A DNA stretch of 64,000 nt, from positions 1,395,879-1,459,878 of the forward strand of contig NW_006768773.1 of the NCBI RefSeq assembly GCF_000204055.1, given 5' to 3'. Origin of the DNA: Melampsora larici-populina 98AG31 (taxonomy: Eukaryota > Basidiomycota > Pucciniomycetes > Pucciniales > Melampsoraceae). Positions 43,742-56,802 of the stretch are shown here, in pieces. Position numbers and translations under genes: made by a program. Position 1 is the first letter of the stretch. Every line of letters starts with the position of its first letter. Under the pieces are notes generated by a model, which made no database searches, was not told where the DNA came from, and was given only the letters and a program-made list of their open reading frames with translations.

Positions 43742-44623
43742 TGATTGGTTTGGTTCCAGTGGGTGTAAAGGAAAGGAGATGGTTTTTGGCGAATCATGTA
43801 AGGGAGATTTGGTTGGATCTATCTTGGAGAAATATCAAGATGATTTTTAAGGTGTTGATTTCATGTTTTTTCTGGCATTATTTGAACAAGCAAGGGAAAT
43901 GGGTTTTTCAAATTCCATAGATGTTCTAAGAATTCTGACCATTTTTTTACTTGAAATATCATTGCTGCTATGTGGAATTGGTGTGGTTAGTTTCTGACCA
44001 ATTTCCAATTTTTGGTTGAAATATGTTTGAAAATGAATGAGTCTGATTGATTGTATTGAGTGTTCTCTGCTACTGCACTACCAACAAAGATGCCTCGGAT
44101 TGACCAATTTAACCAAAAATGCTTGGATGACAATTGTTTTGGGATCTGCTGTTCATGTGATTGATCCAAGTGGATGTGTTCACAGAAAACCTCAACTTGA
44201 TCAAATCTCTTCTCTTTAGACCCAAAAGTGACACCAAGACATCCCTGTGACTACCTAATGCACCAACCTGGTCCTGAGAACAGGTCTGGCAACCCAAATT
44301 TGGCAAGAGCTGCTAAACAGCCAAACCGCCTATGTATGCATTAAAACACCAGATACATCAAAATCTTTGAAGTGTATGTCTGTCTTTATACATGAGCTTT
44401 GTATACCATGCTGGAAGTCCAGTATGCCATTGACTTGACAGATTATTTGAATGCAATTATTTGAAGAAATGATGTCATTTTTTGTGGCATGGTAATCAGC
44501 CTAGTACAGGTTTGTTATGCTGGTAGAGAGGGCCCACAGAACCTGAGTGCAGCTCATATTCCACAATCTCACCTTGTATGTATTGACCCTCACAATGTAA
44601 TGTAATAGTGCCAGTGGCTGTCA
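43742..44623. other. Spacer without recognised gene
   Basis: About 880 bp between threonine synthase and a small foldback. Short frames of 60-65 codons here have no support. No RNA gene seen. Confidence 0.35.
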
Positions 44624-44741
44624 AAGTAGACCTGGTTGACCCAGTTGCTTTTGGGTGGTAACTTTGTGTATCAAGTTGACATTTGTTGACAGCTCCTAGC
44701 CAAAAAGTCAACTGGGTTTTTTGAAACCAGGTCTACTTTGA
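44624..44741. repeat. 118-bp foldback (possible MITE)
   Basis: The outer arms are TCAAAGTAGACCTGGTT and its complement AACCAGGTCTACTTTGA. The inner arms include CCCAGTT/AACTGGG and a CAAAAAG-type word. A related stretch (CCAGTTGACTTTTTGGCT) recurs at about 30,335-30,355, so this is a dispersed family. No target duplication is evident. Confidence 0.6.
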
Positions 44742-45652
44742 GAGTTATCAATGATTCCAGACTTGTGATCCTCAATGAAGTTGGGATTGTAGGACCAGGC
44801 TTCTTAGTGAGTCATATGAACAGTTATTCTAGACAATCAAGTATGTTGCACCTAACACAACACTGAAGATACACCCAGTGTGAAATGCAAATGTGACAAG
44901 CACTATAAAAGAGAAAAAGAAACTTGCATGCCTACTTATCTTTCTCATGAAGTAATAAATAGTCATGATTGACAAGTATGGAAATGGATGTTACTCAAGT
45001 GTATGAGATGATTTTTGGCTGCAAAGTTTTCAAGGTTGAGAAGCGTTGCCCTTTGAAACACAGCTCATTTCCTCAAACTTTTCCAGAAGCCCAGTACATC
45101 CCAAGTACATTCTATAAAAAAATTAAAGGTCACACAAGAAGAATAGTATCTTGTCATTGTGGTTTTACCACAAAACCCTCCTAAACCCATCAGCATTTTA
45201 GTGCAAGTCAGATCAAACAGGGCTTGCTGGCTTTGCTGGCACTAATTTTGGTGGGCCAGACCTATCAAAACCCATAGATATGGTAGTCTCGCCCTGTCAG
45301 GCTCTGATTCCAAGTTACACGACACTTCACCTCGACCTTCCCACCATCCCGGCCCTGGCAGTCACTCACTTCCGAATCTACTCTTGACTGTCGCTCAAGA
45401 CAGCTCAAGCCTCGGGGAAGTACCCAACAAATATTTGGACGATCTCCGATTTATTAACCTTCAAATTCTAAGCTGTTTCAAACTCTCATCAAAGCATTCG
45501 CAAAGTTATTGAAGAAAAACTCGATAATCCATTCGGGATACGGAGTCAGTCGCACTTTTTTCCATACATTGGTTCTTTCGGTTATTAAGAAAACACTTCG
45601 GTTAAAAATAAAAAACATCGAATTTTGAAATTTCATAGGATTGGCATGACAA
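44742..45652. promoter_or_regulatory. Upstream region of the PHD-TFIIS-SPOC gene
   Basis: 910 bp with no supported gene. The 71-codon frame at 44969-45184 is not splice-supported. The last 250 bp before 45653 are A+T-rich and presumably hold the promoter and leader. Confidence 0.35.
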
Positions 45653-48600
45653 ATGGTTGTTCAAAATTCAAATTCCACTTCTCAAGATTCAGTTATGCAA
45701 CGTAGTACTCGAATACGAAAACCTTCACAGAAAGCTAAAGAAATTGCAGAAGCGATTCAACCCCCAAAATCTCCTCCCGGTCCTGCAAAGTCACACAAAA
45801 CTGGTCGATCGGCTGTTAAACCTAAATCAATAACAAAACCTAAAAAACGTAAAATCCTGGTCACCGCTAAAGTCAAAGCGGGTGGCAAGAAAGGGAGAGC
45901 TGTCGTAGACGCAGATGGAGATGTACAAATTGAAGAGATCGAGTCTCAGCAGTTTCCTACCCACCCAGAAGAGGAGGACGACGACGACGCATTATATTGT
46001 ATCTGTCTCGGACATGACGATCACACACCTATGATTCAATGCGAGGAATGTGAAAATTGGTACGGCGTTGTTGTCTTGATCTTTTCGTTACTTGTAAAGT
46101 GCTTACCATCCATCGGCGGTGTCTTTTTTCTCGCATTCTAGGTTTCACTTTGCCTGCATTCAACTTGATCCTTCTGAAGCATCAGTCATCAAAGCCTTTT
46201 ATTGCGATGTTTGCGAAGCCAGCGGGTCTGGTAAAACACAAAGTAAGCTTCTCTGCGATATAATCGCCCATCTAAATCATTCTTTCATATCCTTTTGAAG
46301 CTTGCCTCATTGCGCATATGTCTCGTGTTACTCTTTCATCTCCATTTCCCTATCGTCCAATTCTTTGCTATTTCGATGGGTTGCCTCTAAACCCGATAAG
46401 CTCCAATGGTACTTGATCACAGACAATAGGCTACCTTTGTATTCGAAACACCTACCCGTTTTCGGCTACAAAAGACCGGTCTTTGTTCTTTGTTTTCTTT
46501 TCACCCCATCTCATTCCTATGAACCGAGATGTGCTTGGCGCAAATCATGGCCTCAGCGTATACCCTGTGTTGGCTTTGAAATATAGGTTACTTACTGCCG
46601 AGGATTTGCAGCCACCTGAAGGCTACGTTTGTGGAGAGGAGTCAAGAGGTTTTGCCTTTTCCTGCTTAGCACCACTGGTGTATCAGTTTGCCCGTCTTAT
46701 CTGAGGGCTTCTGATTATGTGAAAGCGTGACTGTTTCCAAGTATCTCATGAGGAGGGGATATATGGATCGTTTCACTACACACATAAGGCACACCAGCTC
46801 ACCTTTCTCACCTGGCTCGATAGCCTGCTTACAATCCCCAATCATATTGCCATCTCCGAACCAGCATAGTGTATCGGAGATCAATGACTAACAATTGTAT
46901 GTTCCTCGACAGAAATTGATGAGCAAGGTCTCGAGACCGAAGAACTGGAAACATCAGCCGAACCAACCAGCAGCATGAACGAGACTCCAGATGGCGAAGA
47001 GATCATCAACAACGATGAACGTCAACACGAAGTCAATGTAACACCTGATCTATCTGGTCCCACTACCTTCATTCCGAGTCCTAAGCTCCAAGAATCGCAC
47101 TTTGATCCACTTATGCTCGATCCGCTGCTTGCCGGTATTTCTGTTGAGACAGCTTCGCCCCAGAAGGTCTCTCAGGACCCTCTATTGACTACTCCGGCAC
47201 CCGTGTCTTCCAAGATTTCACGGAAGAAGCATCGGAGAGCAGAGGGGTTAACTAGTGAAGAAGATGATACCGATGAAGATGAGGATTTTACGGGGGAAGA
47301 AACAAAACGACCCAATCGTAAGAAACGCAAAGTAAGTTCGAGTGTAGCTTCTTCTTTCCTTCTGGTGATCCAGATGAGACTGGATGCAAATTCTCTCAAT
47401 CAATTCTTCTTCCTCTTTCACTTACGCTTTTCTGTACCTTCCTTGCTCTAAAAGACTCCCTCAGGCTCTGAACAGCGTCGCCCTAGCAATCTACGACTGA
47501 AATCTATCACACCCTCTAGCACTGTACCTCACACACCGAAGAGTGCATCGCCGCCTGTTACCGGCTTAGATAAGACGAGGACAGCTTGTATCGAACAATT
47601 TTCCAAGCTTTTTGAAACTGCTTTCTCCGCTAAGCTTAAAGAGCAAGAAGAAAATGCTGAAAACCAGACGAAGGAAATTGAGGCAGAGGCCACACGTTTT
47701 GCTGAATCGGTGGAGTCCGAGTTGTTTGATAGCTTTGGTGAAGTTGACGCCAAAAATGTCAAAGCACCCCGCAAACAGTACATGTCCAAATTTAGATCAC
47801 TCTTCTTTAACCTGAAGCACAATCCTGTGTTCCTCAGTAGCCTGAGGACCACAGAGATCTCACCTCGCTCTATCGTTCATATGTCCAATCAGGACTTACA
47901 AACCCCCGAACAAAAGGCAATATCTGATCAGATTCGACAACGAGCTTTGCATGATAGCGTAAGGAATGTGATCTCGGCTCCTAAAGCAAAGATGACACAC
48001 AAAGGAGAACAGGCCATCGAGACTTTTGACCCCATGGAATCTCAGCAAGCCGAACTCAGTGGTTCTTACTCAGGGAGCTTTGTCCTACCTAATCACCACC
48101 AAACAAGTGTGGTTGCGCAGCACGATGTTTCGGCATCTCCTTCCCGAATAACTTCTCAACTTGATGCTAGTCAATCTGCACCGCACTCTCTGTCTGCTTC
48201 AACAAATAGTCTCGCCGGTCCTCGATACCAGCGCGATAGCGTAGATCAACCGGACCTTCCAGCGTCGCTGCTCGCCTTTGTCAATCCTACTTCGAATCCC
48301 AATGCTCCGGAAAGGACTAATTCTTTCAGTGGTAATAGTTCCTTTGATCTAGAACGTATGTTGGCTGCCATGGCATCAGTACCGCCCTCGAATATCGAAA
48401 AAGCTCAAAGTTCAGATCCAGAGGCTGCAACAAAAAGTGCAGAAGACGGTCAAACTGACGACAAAGATCCATCGGAGGAGGACAACATGGATCTCGCAGC
48501 CACCCCGGAATACGCTCCCGAAAACAAAAGACCTGATGAAAGTAAAGAAGGACAGCTACCAGATGATTATGATCCGTTTGCGATAGAACATGGAGGAGAC

Positions 48601-50472
48601 GCTGACTTCGATGCGATCTTACATGGCGACCCGTCAACAACTCCTCCCCATAGTCCCATCAATCCCCCACCTACCTTTGTCGTCGAAATTTCTGAACCTG
48701 TGCACGCCTCGTCTGTTCCTATAGCTCCGACAATAGATAAACCGCCTCCCGTATGGAAAGGAAATGTGATGACCGCAGATGCAGGTGGCTTTGCTGCTTG
48801 TGCTACACAAGTGGGTGGACGACCCCTTTGTACCAATCCAAGTACATGGGAGCGCTTATTTCCCACAGATACTCTTACTGTAGTGGGTCGTCTGCCTGTG
48901 AAAGATTCGACCAATTATCTGGTTCAAAGTCACTTTGCTGCCTCTCGAGAGTTGATCGTACTGAATCTAACTCCTAATCTCGATGGTCCTCCCGATCTAC
49001 CACCTCCCGAGCGAGTTATGCAACACCAGCAAAATCTGATTGATTTTTTTACCAAGAAGGGTCGACATGCTGTTGTGGCTGTTCATGATCGAGCAAAACA
49101 CGTTGTTAGAGATATTTATTTAGTTCCCTTACTGAAGAAAGAACCTTTGCCTGAATTCGTGGAACTTTTAGATGATCAAAATATCGAGGAGAGTACTCCA
49201 AGATCCAGAGATATGATCTTGGCTATCTTGGTATTACAAAAGGGTACCATTCCCACCGGCTGGAGACCACCGACTACACAAATCAGCGAATCTCAAACTG
49301 CAACATCGCAAGCTCAAGTATCACAGTTGCCATTTGTCACACAGGGTCCATCTGCTGCTTTGCCATTCCCACCTACTGCCTCCGATCCACAACTCCAGTC
49401 TGCTCAACTTTCACATCTCAATACCGCTCTTCCATACCCTCCGCCGCAAGGAAACTTTGCTGCTCTTCCTCCGAACCTAGCCTCAATACCTCTACTGCAA
49501 TCCTTAAGCTCTGCACTTTCGACTAATCAACAAATCCCTTTCAAACTCTTCCCTCAGACAACTCCGCCAGTCGCACCAACTCAATCCCCATCAAAGGCAA
49601 CAGGACCACCACCGGGTTTTGTTCCATACAGACCCCCTACGTCTGCTACATCTGTTCAAAGCCCTTCAGCGGCACCTCTGTCCTCGGTACCGTCGTCAGG
49701 CAACTTGGGAGATCTGTTAAATGTAGACGTAAACACATTGAAAGCTTTACTTTCGAATCCGCAGGTTTTTTCTAAGCCTCCCGATGGGGTTCCACAACCT
49801 ATACCTACTTTGGCGCAGAGCAATAATATGATGACGGGGCCACAATACCCATACCCATCTACAGGCTATCCGGGTATGCCTCAGCATCCAATGAGTCTGC
49901 CATCTAGTACCGGTGCGCTCGGCCCCAATCCTTATCCTCATGCTCCTATGAATCGGCCTGCTGGCCTACCTCCGATACCGCAAATGAGTCCCACATGGTC
50001 CACTCATCGAAAGGAGAGTGGTCGGGACCCTAGAGATTGGAATCCGAGAGGTCCTAGAATGAGTGATCCGACTTTGGACCCTTTTCACGGATCAAGACCT
50101 GATAATAGAGCATCAAAAGTGCAAGATCTAGAACGGGCTCGACTTCAGCGAATAGCGCAGATGCAAGAAACCGCTTGGGATCCTGGTATGAATCAACCTA
50201 ATGGACGATCACCATCACGAGAACCATCAGAACCTGGTCACCGAAGAAGTTTAGGAGGGAGTATCCCAGGAAAACGATCAGGTCCTCATGAGTTTGTTGC
50301 ACCTGTTAGAGATTCGGGTTGGGCAGGAAGAGGTGGTGGTAGAATAGGTTCTAATGGGAATAGATCAGTTTCTGATCAACAAAATCGTGGTAATAATAAT
50401 AATTTTCAAAGTGATCAAAATAATCAAGAGCTCGAAAATCAATATAGTGCTCCTATTTGGATGGGTAGATAA
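45653..50472 (+). CDS. PHD finger - TFIIS central - SPOC domain transcription factor (Bye1-like)
   Basis: Four exons, 45653-46059, 46142-46242, 46913-47331 and 47455-50472, join to 1,314 residues. The PHD finger (115-160) has the Cys4-His-Cys3 set: CIC (116, 118), C130, C133, H138, C141, C157, C160. A Ser/Thr/Asp-rich linker leads to a TFIIS central domain (about 345-470), with RTACIEQFSKLFETAF and FRSLFFNLKHNPVFL. A SPOC domain follows at about 742-910 (WKGNVMTADAGGF to AILVLQKG). The last 400 residues are low-complexity, rich in Pro, Ser, Gln and Asn. This domain order is that of yeast Bye1 and animal PHF3/DIDO, nuclear proteins that bind RNA polymerase II and methylated H3K4. The long intron of 670 bp between exons 2 and 3 is unusual for this region. 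The gene is longer than yeast Bye1 (about 600) because of the tail. Confidence 0.85.
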
Positions 50473-51282
50473 GATAGTGCACATCACACCTCAAGATTAT
50501 TAAATATTTAATGAATTGGTTTCTTCTGTGAAGCAAAATGAGTACATGAATCAGGCAAAGAAGATGAGTTTGTTTTTCTTTTTCTTTATATTTTCATTTT
50601 ATGTTCATAATGACTCAAGGTTCAGTAATACATACCTGTCATCAACCTATATCTCTTTTTTTGTCTATATAATTATATATATATATATATTTGAGATTAT
50701 TTTAGTAGTAGTATGATTTATATACATTGTTGATATTCCATCTATAATCATCAATGTGATAAAAAATGTGGGAATAAAAATGATCACGATTAGGTAGATA
50801 CATATTGATTTGGATTTAGTAATGATATCAGGTCTGTTGGTGTTGTTCAAGTTTCATCCTTTTTAAACCAAAGCTTTTGTTTTTCAGTCACAGTGAGTTG
50901 AGGTGGTGCTACTGAGATAAGTGTGAGTTTCGAGTTGGGGCGTTTGAATCCCAGCCCAAGCCAAGAATGCCCTCAAATCAATCTAATGTGAGAAGGTTTT
51001 TGCGTGGTATATCTTACATATTCACAAACGGCCAATCATATTGGGTGATTGCATCACTCGGATGCTTCGCTTTTTGGGATAGCTGATATAGCTGATATCT
51101 CTCATGGTCATTGCTCGGCCTTGAATTGGATTAATTTGTGCGTTAAAATTACAAAGATATCGAATACAATTTGATAGACCCATACTTCAGATAAGGATAT
51201 GATAACGCGATTGTGAATATATGTAGATTGTTATAAATGATTGAGAATATCTCGTTAAGCTGATCATCACTAGAGACAATGA
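50473..51282. other. Convergent intergenic region with AT microsatellite
   Basis: 810 bp between convergent genes. It contains an AT dinucleotide run at about 50,674-50,691, T-rich tracts and no supported gene. Both neighbouring genes end towards it. Confidence 0.45.
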
Positions 51283-52291
51283 TCATGAGTTGATTTTTTT
51301 GTACTCGCTTTCAATGAGCTTGATGAAGTCAGCAGGAGTATGACCTGAAGGACATTGCTTCCAACTTGAATCATGCATACAGATCATTCGACGATCTAAA
51401 GAAAGGTATCAATTAGTATTTGTACGGACCAGTGAGAAAGAAATGAATGGTATCTCAACTGATATAAATCGAGCAACTCTTCAGAACAGGTAAGAGTAAT
51501 GCTTCTCTAACACTTGCATGTAATAAGTCAAGACCTTCATCTCCTTCTACGCAACCTTGAATTTCATCCCAATCATGACCATTTAATTTTGCGCATGATC
51601 TTGCAAGATCTTCATCACCCACTCGAGCTAGTCCAGCGTAATTTTGACATTGAATGAAAGACCACCTAATAGAATTAAGGAAGAGTGAGTAAAGTTTTGA
51701 AGCATTGAGATGAGGAGAATATTCGAAATTAACCAGTGTTGCAGGATTGGATGATGAGCGCGGTAACATAGTTGTTGAATATTGGCACGACATTCCATTG
51801 GACCGTGTCGACATCGAACACCATATTGTTCCGATTCATCAAAACTATCAATTGAACGTTGAAAGAAAACAAAAGTTGAAAACTGATCAGATTCAAAAAA
51901 ACCAAGAAGACTTTAGTAAGGTTGCTTACTTGCCCATGTAAACCATTGTGAGATCTACTTTCTTTGACACTTCTGTTAACACTCGATCAAATATATCCTC
52001 ACAAACTGAGATTTTCATAAATCAGTACCGTCTAAATGAGTCGTAAAGTAATATTGATATTTCGGTTGAATGCCCTTTGGACTCACTTTGAGCATCTGGA
52101 CATTTACTCATGACTCCTAAAGCGACAGGGATAAGACTTTTTGCGGGAGTGGTACTTGTGCTGATACCATTAGATTGAAAAGGCAGTTGACCAGATGGAT
52201 AAGGACTGGTGAGTCTATTCGGTTGCGGTTGAGAGAAAGCTTGCTCGATCAGACTCAAGTAAACCGAAATGAAAAGCAACGTTGTTATCAT
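51283..52291 (-). CDS. Secreted GILT-like (gamma-interferon-inducible lysosomal thiol reductase family) protein
   Basis: Five minus-strand exons, 52291-52087, 52005-51930, 51844-51734, 51665-51460 and 51395-51283, join to 236 residues. Residues 1-20 are a signal peptide ending QAFS. The GILT pattern is visible: KCPDAQIC (63-70) at the site of the active dithiol, the signature CRHGPMEC (105-112) with RANIQQLC after it, and further paired Cys downstream. GILT enzymes reduce disulfides in acidic compartments or outside the cell. Here the second Cys of the usual CxxC is replaced by Ala and the next Cys is three residues further on, a form I recall in other fungal members. So reductase activity is uncertain. 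An 80-residue Cys-rich C-terminus is present. Secreted or vacuolar location is inferred from the signal peptide. Confidence 0.72.
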
Positions 52292-53324
52292 GTTGGATTA
52301 TGTTGAGGGATATAAATTGACAAGTTGATCGAAGGAGGTTCAGAGTGAAATGAGAAGAGTGATGCTGGTAAATCACTTTCTGCCAAGTACATAACTGACC
52401 AACCCCTTACCCTTCCTTACCCTTAAAGAGAAATAGGCGCACCCAAAATCGCGTGAATTTCCTTGGTGGATCCCATGTTTTCTTCAACTCACAACCAAAA
52501 AGAATGCATCCTCGGCCCGCGTGGTTCCTGGAACGTTTTCAGAACTTCGTGCCCAGAACCGACAAGGAACGTGTTTGGTCACCGAAACACCATTTCAGTC
52601 TCGGAAACCGGGTCCACCTCCATCTCCACCACGATTCAGCAACGCTCCGGATGTCAGACACCGGAGGAGATCAGTGACTGACAAGGGGTGGAAACGGTTA
52701 TTTCGACGCTGTTTGCAAACGGTAACCATATGTCACTTATATGAACAAACAATGTGTGCATACGGTCACCGCGGTCGGTCGCGCAACAGGTTGCCGTGTG
52801 GCACGTATATATCAGATATTCCTTCCACAGTCTTGGAAAGGAATATAAAAAGGCCGAGTGGCCACTTTGGTTTGGTGACAATCGCGCTGATTATTACAAC
52901 ACTTTATAAAGCTATAAAAACCACACTCTAACAGTCAATGGAAGTCCCAATTACACGCTTTAACAATCATAGTTCCATGTATTGAATTTTTAACTGTAAC
53001 TCCTGCTGGTCATCACAAAGTACTCAAGAGTTTTGGTCACAATTGCATGCTATGAGCGCAATACTTCTATATTCAAATAAACTTTCGGTGCAGATCAATC
53101 AATTTCATCATCTACTTTTCTGGTCTGATTTCTTCATAAGCATGACAAAAGACACGGAGGAGGATCCTAAATCATGTGAGTTCTGTACTTACTTCTGCAA
53201 CACCTGGGAGATGAGCTGATGACCGCAATCTCTTACTCTTTTAATCAAATGCTGGCGTCAATGTTACTCACTATGGCTGCAAACTTTGCGGGGATCAGGC
53301 AATGATGAAATCAAAACCCAAATG
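52292..53324. other. Intergenic region upstream of the GILT-like gene
   Basis: About 1 kb. The first 150 bp probably hold the GILT promoter. Frames at 52,453-52,931 overlap each other and lack support. There is no clear element, although 52,690-52,800 has G+C-rich words with inverted CGGTAACC/GGTCACCG-like pairs. Confidence 0.35.
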
Positions 53325-53820
53325 AAGTCTTATGTATCATCAAATGGTCAGATCACCAATGTGTAACTCAAAGTAGCTCAAATTCCTTTGTCCAACCCGC
53401 GGAGAACTAAAGCACAGGGGAAATTGTCAGACATGTCACCTTAACTATGTATAGTGATGACACCTCTGGTTCAAATTTGAAGAGATTTGATAAACACAAG
53501 TGTTATTACTTTACCTATTCCGGTCTGCCTTCAAAATTGGCCAACTTGGAGTAAAGTATACATTGGCTTGCTGAGTCAACAACTGCACATGCTTTGGATT
53601 GGGATGACAATATAATAGATCAGCTGTAGTGAGTGCTTCTGCAAAACTTATTCTCCTGGTTAATCTCTAGAAGTGTGCTTGTGTTTGTTATCTTCGGACA
53701 GCTTCTTGTCACAGGACAGATCATTTGTGTATGATGCTGGCACACTTGGGGGACTCCCCAATGCACACAGAGATAACAAATACCAATAATTCAGGAACCA
53801 GCTTGCACCCTTTTTGAATA
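53325..53820 (+). pseudogene. Tnp2-like transposase relic, left half of a palindrome
   Basis: A frame with stops reads MYSDDTSGSNLKRFDKH, then GLPSKLANLE, a TAA, then AESTTAHALDWDDNIIDQL. This parallels DDLSGNISKRWNKH, GLPPKLANQEYN and ALELADPLIDEL in the gene at 19,005. After an intron-like gap a SFVYDAG segment appears. At least two nonsense codons and one internal deletion are visible. It is the inverted partner of 53,835-54,430. Confidence 0.7.
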
Positions 53821-53834
53821 TGTCATCTTGGAGT

Positions 53835-54430
53835 GGATTCCAAGGCCTTGAAGCAGGAAGAGGAGTTCATCTGCTCTCTTGCAGGAATCAACTCTGAGGA
53901 AAAAATGGTACTTTTTTTCCTTTTGAAAGGGTGCAAGCTGGTTCCAGGGTTGTTGGTATTTGTTACCTCTGCATGCATTGGTGAGTCCCATAGAGCTGCT
54001 ACCATCAATACATCCTTTTTGATGCCAGCATCATACACAAATGATCCCTCTTGTGACAAGAAGCCGTCCAAGAATCACAAACACAAAGGCACTTTTGAAG
54101 ATTAAACAGAGGGATATGTATTGCACAAGTACTCACTTCAGCTGATCTATTATATTGTCACCCATTTCCAAAGCATGTGCAGTTGTGGAAGCAGCAAGTC
54201 AATGTATATTGTACTCCAAGGTGGCCAATTTTGAATGCATACCAGAATAAGTAAAGTAATAGCACATGTGTTTATTAAATCTCTTTGAAATAAAACCAGA
54301 GGTGTCATCACTGTACATAGTTACGGGGACATGTTGGACAATTTTCCCCTGTGCTTTAGTTTCCCACGGGTTGGGCTAATGGATCTGGGTTACACATTGG
54401 TGAGCGGACCATTCTGTGATACATAACTAG
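53835..54430 (-). pseudogene. Tnp2-like transposase relic, right half of a palindrome
   Basis: On the minus strand this copy reads MYSDDTSGFISKRFNKH, SKLATLEYNIH, a stop, then AHALEMGDNIIDQL. Then, in the exon after an intron, comes SFVYDAGIKKDVLMVAA with DSPMHAEVTNTNNPGTSL. It is better preserved than its partner, which has lost the middle of the last exon. The two copies meet tail to tail near 53,825. Confidence 0.7.
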
Positions 54431-56800
54431 ATTAGTGTAACTACAATTTGATGAATAGACTATAAATTTACCTGTGGTATAGAGTGTTCCCATAATGATC
54501 CTTTAAATGACCACAATTTGGTAGAAGTATTTCCTCAAATGTATTCCAAGATCCCTAATTTCAAAGTCTCCCACCTCATTGTTGCCAAATGTTTCCTCCT
54601 TCAAGTGACCACAATCTGGACAGAGATCCCAATTGTTGTGGGGTCTTAGACAATGAACCACAGAATACCCATGACCGCACGGGATCAGAGGTGAATGAGG
54701 CCAGGTTTTGTCTTGATGATGGTTTTTTCGACTTATATTCAGTTTCCAACATGATAAGAACTATTGGTGATTCATCTGGACTCAGTACAACTGAACAGCT
54801 CAATGCTGATCAAAACTTTCAGGTAATTATCAATGTTGTAAGCTTTTGATATTGATATTGATCACATATTCTCTGTGTTGTAGCAACCAAAAATTGTATC
54901 ATATGAGGTAGCAACAGTGTGTTTTTTTGCTCACAGTTTGCTAAAATTGAAAAAAAATCTTGAAAAATTGGTAGCTACCTCCACCACCAGAAATATACAA
55001 CATCAACTAGAAATTGAAAATGATAACTGGAAAGGGAAAAACAGTGTGGGATTAAGTAAAACAACTTATAATACACATCTCAACTTGCTTGCATGATCTT
55101 TGCAGGGTTTCATCAGGATTAAATCAAAGAATCCCTGTTAGGTAGTCCCATACAGGCATGTGCGACTAAGTTCACAACTTCCAGAAACCCAATCCTTGAC
55201 TCACACCATGTCTGTATCCCTGTAGGAAATTGACGTGCAACCATGGAGAGTTTCCAAAGAAATCTGGAAGAACTTTTCTCAAGCTCAATTGAACTTGTGG
55301 ATCACCTTTATGCACACAACCTCTGTTGGAACTCAATTGCCCATGTTTCAACAACCCACTTAATAAAGGCCAAGCCTTAAGACCTCTTTTGAGGCTCTTG
55401 CAAGTTTCTATCAAAATTCTTTTGTGTGTGCATGTTGGGGTGTCACATGAATACAGACATGGTGTCACTTAATGATCACGTTGTGGCACATTTGTTTCAA
55501 GTGTGTTTTCCACCTAGACTGATTACTTACACAAAACATCACAAGATACCACTGAAGGACCAAATTAAGGTTCCAGACCACAATCTGCCTGGAGACAGTG
55601 ATCCAATGGTGAACACACAAGTGCAAAAGGTTATTAAGAACATATCAAAGCTGGAGTGGTGTAAGTTTCAAAATCTAGTGAGTTATTTTTCATTGTGAAG
55701 AATTATATTTCTACCACATTTAAGTCTGGTCAAACTGTATATCAAGCAGATCCTTATCAATATCAAGGAACCTCCCATAAATTTCAAAGCACCCACAATT
55801 TTCAAGTTGTTATTTGAACTGATTCAAAATCAAGCTATGACTTATTGGAAAACCCACCAAGAAATCTCACAGTGTGCAAACTCAAGTGTCATGTCAATAC
55901 ACTCAAGTCTCACACAAAAGCCATCTTGTAGAGAGTGGATCCCAGCTTCAGATAAGCGTAATTGTTATGCACAGACAGTCCTTTCTTGAGTCCCTCAGGT
56001 GGTGACACCATTAAACATAGGAAGTCTGATCTCTCTTTTGGAGACTGAAGAGGTGCTGGCATTTCACCAAAGTCTTACAGATAGACTGAATATTTTTTCA
56101 TTTTTTCCCAAACCCCTCTGTGCGTGCACATTGATGTGCCATAGTAAAATGGACTCTGTGTATGGTACAACACCTCCATCACGGATAAATCCAGGCTTGC
56201 CCTTTTGGAAAGATTTTTGAAGACAACTGGACCCATTCATAGACTGACCCTGCTCATCATACACTTGTTACAGTGTAATGTAGTGTCCAGAAGTCACATT
56301 GTTTCTCCTTCAACCAAAGGACTCTACCCAGCAAAAAGATGGACCCATGAAGAACAATAGTGGTCAATTGACATGAAACAGTTAAAAAGTGTCTTACTTG
56401 GATCTGGAGTCTCAACACTGAGCACCAAAAGTTGTAAGCTGCTTCTCCCCACATTTTTATTCAACACCAAGCTCATTTGAATAGTAGGTTTTGTTTAGCA
56501 ATGAAGTATGCATCAAAATGCCACAATCTTCACCCAAAATGAAACCTCTGAAAAAATCAATTAACAAGGGAACATTCATATCCTCACCCCAGATAAGTTT
56601 GGCAAGTGTATCATAGAAGGATGTCTCTTTCATTTATTGAAATAATGCATATGTATAATTTCTTTACCAATTTTTCATTCAATTTCATCATTTTAAATCA
56701 TTCATCTGGTTTTAGTGATCTTGAATCATTTTAAATAATCTAGTTTATTGGTTCTTTCAAAACAAACTACCACATCCAACTCCAATCTACCTATTTACAG
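54431..56800. other. Decayed repeat-rich region, no intact gene
   Basis: Frames of 60-98 codons occur (for example 54589-54849 with an acidic composition, 55172-55468 minus, 55426-55698). None has a recognisable domain or splice partner. Given the flanking relics they may be remains of the same transposon family. No target duplications found. Confidence 0.3.
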
Positions 56801-56802
56801 TA

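Noticed and set aside
46302..46586. ORF of 94 codons inside the long intron of the PHD-TFIIS-SPOC gene as an extra exon
   Set aside because: No donor and acceptor combination keeps the reading frame into exon 3, and the peptide shows no domain.
47529..47852. Minus-strand ORF opposite the TFIIS domain
   Set aside because: It is a shadow of a strongly conserved coding region on the plus strand.
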